NCBI GenBank assembly: GCA_946530565.1 | Contig: CAMNAE010000141.1 | Coordinates: 1-5,007 of the forward strand | Direction of reading: 5' to 3' | Source: an uncultured Oscillibacter sp. | GTDB taxonomy: Bacteria > Bacillota > Clostridia > Oscillospirales > Oscillospiraceae | Length of the DNA: 5,007 nt | In this document: positions 4,905 through 5,007 of the stretch, one piece after another | How positions within the stretch are numbered: position 1 is the first letter of the stretch | Layout: each line of letters starts with the position of its first letter | The notes under the pieces: generated by a model | What the model saw: only the letters and a program-made list of their open reading frames with translations | The model's database searches: none | Told to the model about the DNA's origin: nothing | Translations under genes and position numbers: made by a program

Positions 4905-5007
4905 ATGGCTAAGAAAATCATCGTCATCGGCGGCGGCCCCGGCGGCTACGTCGCCGCGATCCGCGGCGCACAGCTGGGCGCCGAGGTCACCGTTATCGAA
5001 AAAGAGC
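4905..5007 (+). CDS. lpdA: Dihydrolipoamide dehydrogenase E3, N-terminal part (cut by window edge)
   Basis: Thirty-four residues are visible, starting [20 protein letters not shown] and continuing to a VTVIEKE strand. This is the FAD-binding Rossmann fold of flavoprotein disulfide reductases: [10 protein letters not shown] is the GxGxxG dinucleotide motif, and the acidic residue at the end of VIEKE is where the FAD ribose is bound. [13 protein letters not shown] is characteristic of dihydrolipoamide dehydrogenase, which reoxidises the E2 dihydrolipoyl groups with NAD+. The active-site CxxxxC lies beyond the window, so it is unconfirmed. The start follows GGAGGA (4890-4895), only 16 bp after the E2 stop, consistent with the same operon. 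There is no N-terminal lipoyl domain, unlike some acetoin-system E3 proteins; here both lipoyl domains are on E2. Confidence 0.9.
   Translation, partial: MAKKIIVIGGGPGGYVAAIRGAQLGAEVTVIEKE

Overview
The window looks like a chromosomal segment of a GC-rich, low-oxygen Firmicute, most likely a gut-type Clostridia (Oscillospiraceae/Ruminococcaceae-like). This is an inference from three things: strong AGGAGG-type Shine-Dalgarno sites before every gene, GC-rich codon choice with AT-rich promoter DNA, and Firmicute-like S10/L3 and E1/E2 proteins. No species is named with confidence.

Layout. The left part (1-730) is read on the minus strand and is the beginning of the S10 ribosomal-protein operon: rpsJ (S10, complete) followed by rplC (L3, cut by the window edge). 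The two genes are separated by an unusually long, hairpin-rich 143-bp spacer. Upstream of rpsJ, a strong sigma-70-type promoter (TTGACA, 17 bp, TATATT) at 1029-1057 fires leftwards and predicts a leader of about 290 nt. That leader holds several hairpins. Two of them are followed by U-runs and look like intrinsic terminators, and a last one sits just before the rpsJ ribosome binding site. This is the layout expected of a ribosomal-protein attenuation leader.

The intergenic DNA at 731-1340 separates the S10 operon from a divergent plus-strand operon. Apart from the S10 promoter and leader it holds a 16-bp perfect palindrome abutting the S10 -35 box, AT-rich tracts and a small inverted repeat. 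No convincing plus-strand promoter was found.

The right part (1341-5007) is a four-gene operon for a 2-oxoacid dehydrogenase-type multienzyme complex: E1 alpha, E1 beta, E2 with two lipoyl domains, and the start of E3 (dihydrolipoamide dehydrogenase). The junctions are tight (37, 19 and 16 bp), each with its own Shine-Dalgarno site. E1 (an alpha2beta2 thiamine-diphosphate enzyme) would decarboxylate or cleave the substrate and load the acyl group onto the E2 lipoyl arms. E2 would pass it to CoA, and E3 would reoxidise the dihydrolipoyl groups with NAD+. The closest remembered relatives are the acetoin dehydrogenase (Aco) and pyruvate dehydrogenase families; the true substrate cannot be fixed from sequence alone. 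No mobile element, CRISPR array, tRNA or rRNA was seen. The most interesting parts are the structured S10-operon leader, the second structured element between rpsJ and rplC, and the slightly divergent E1 alpha/E2 motifs.
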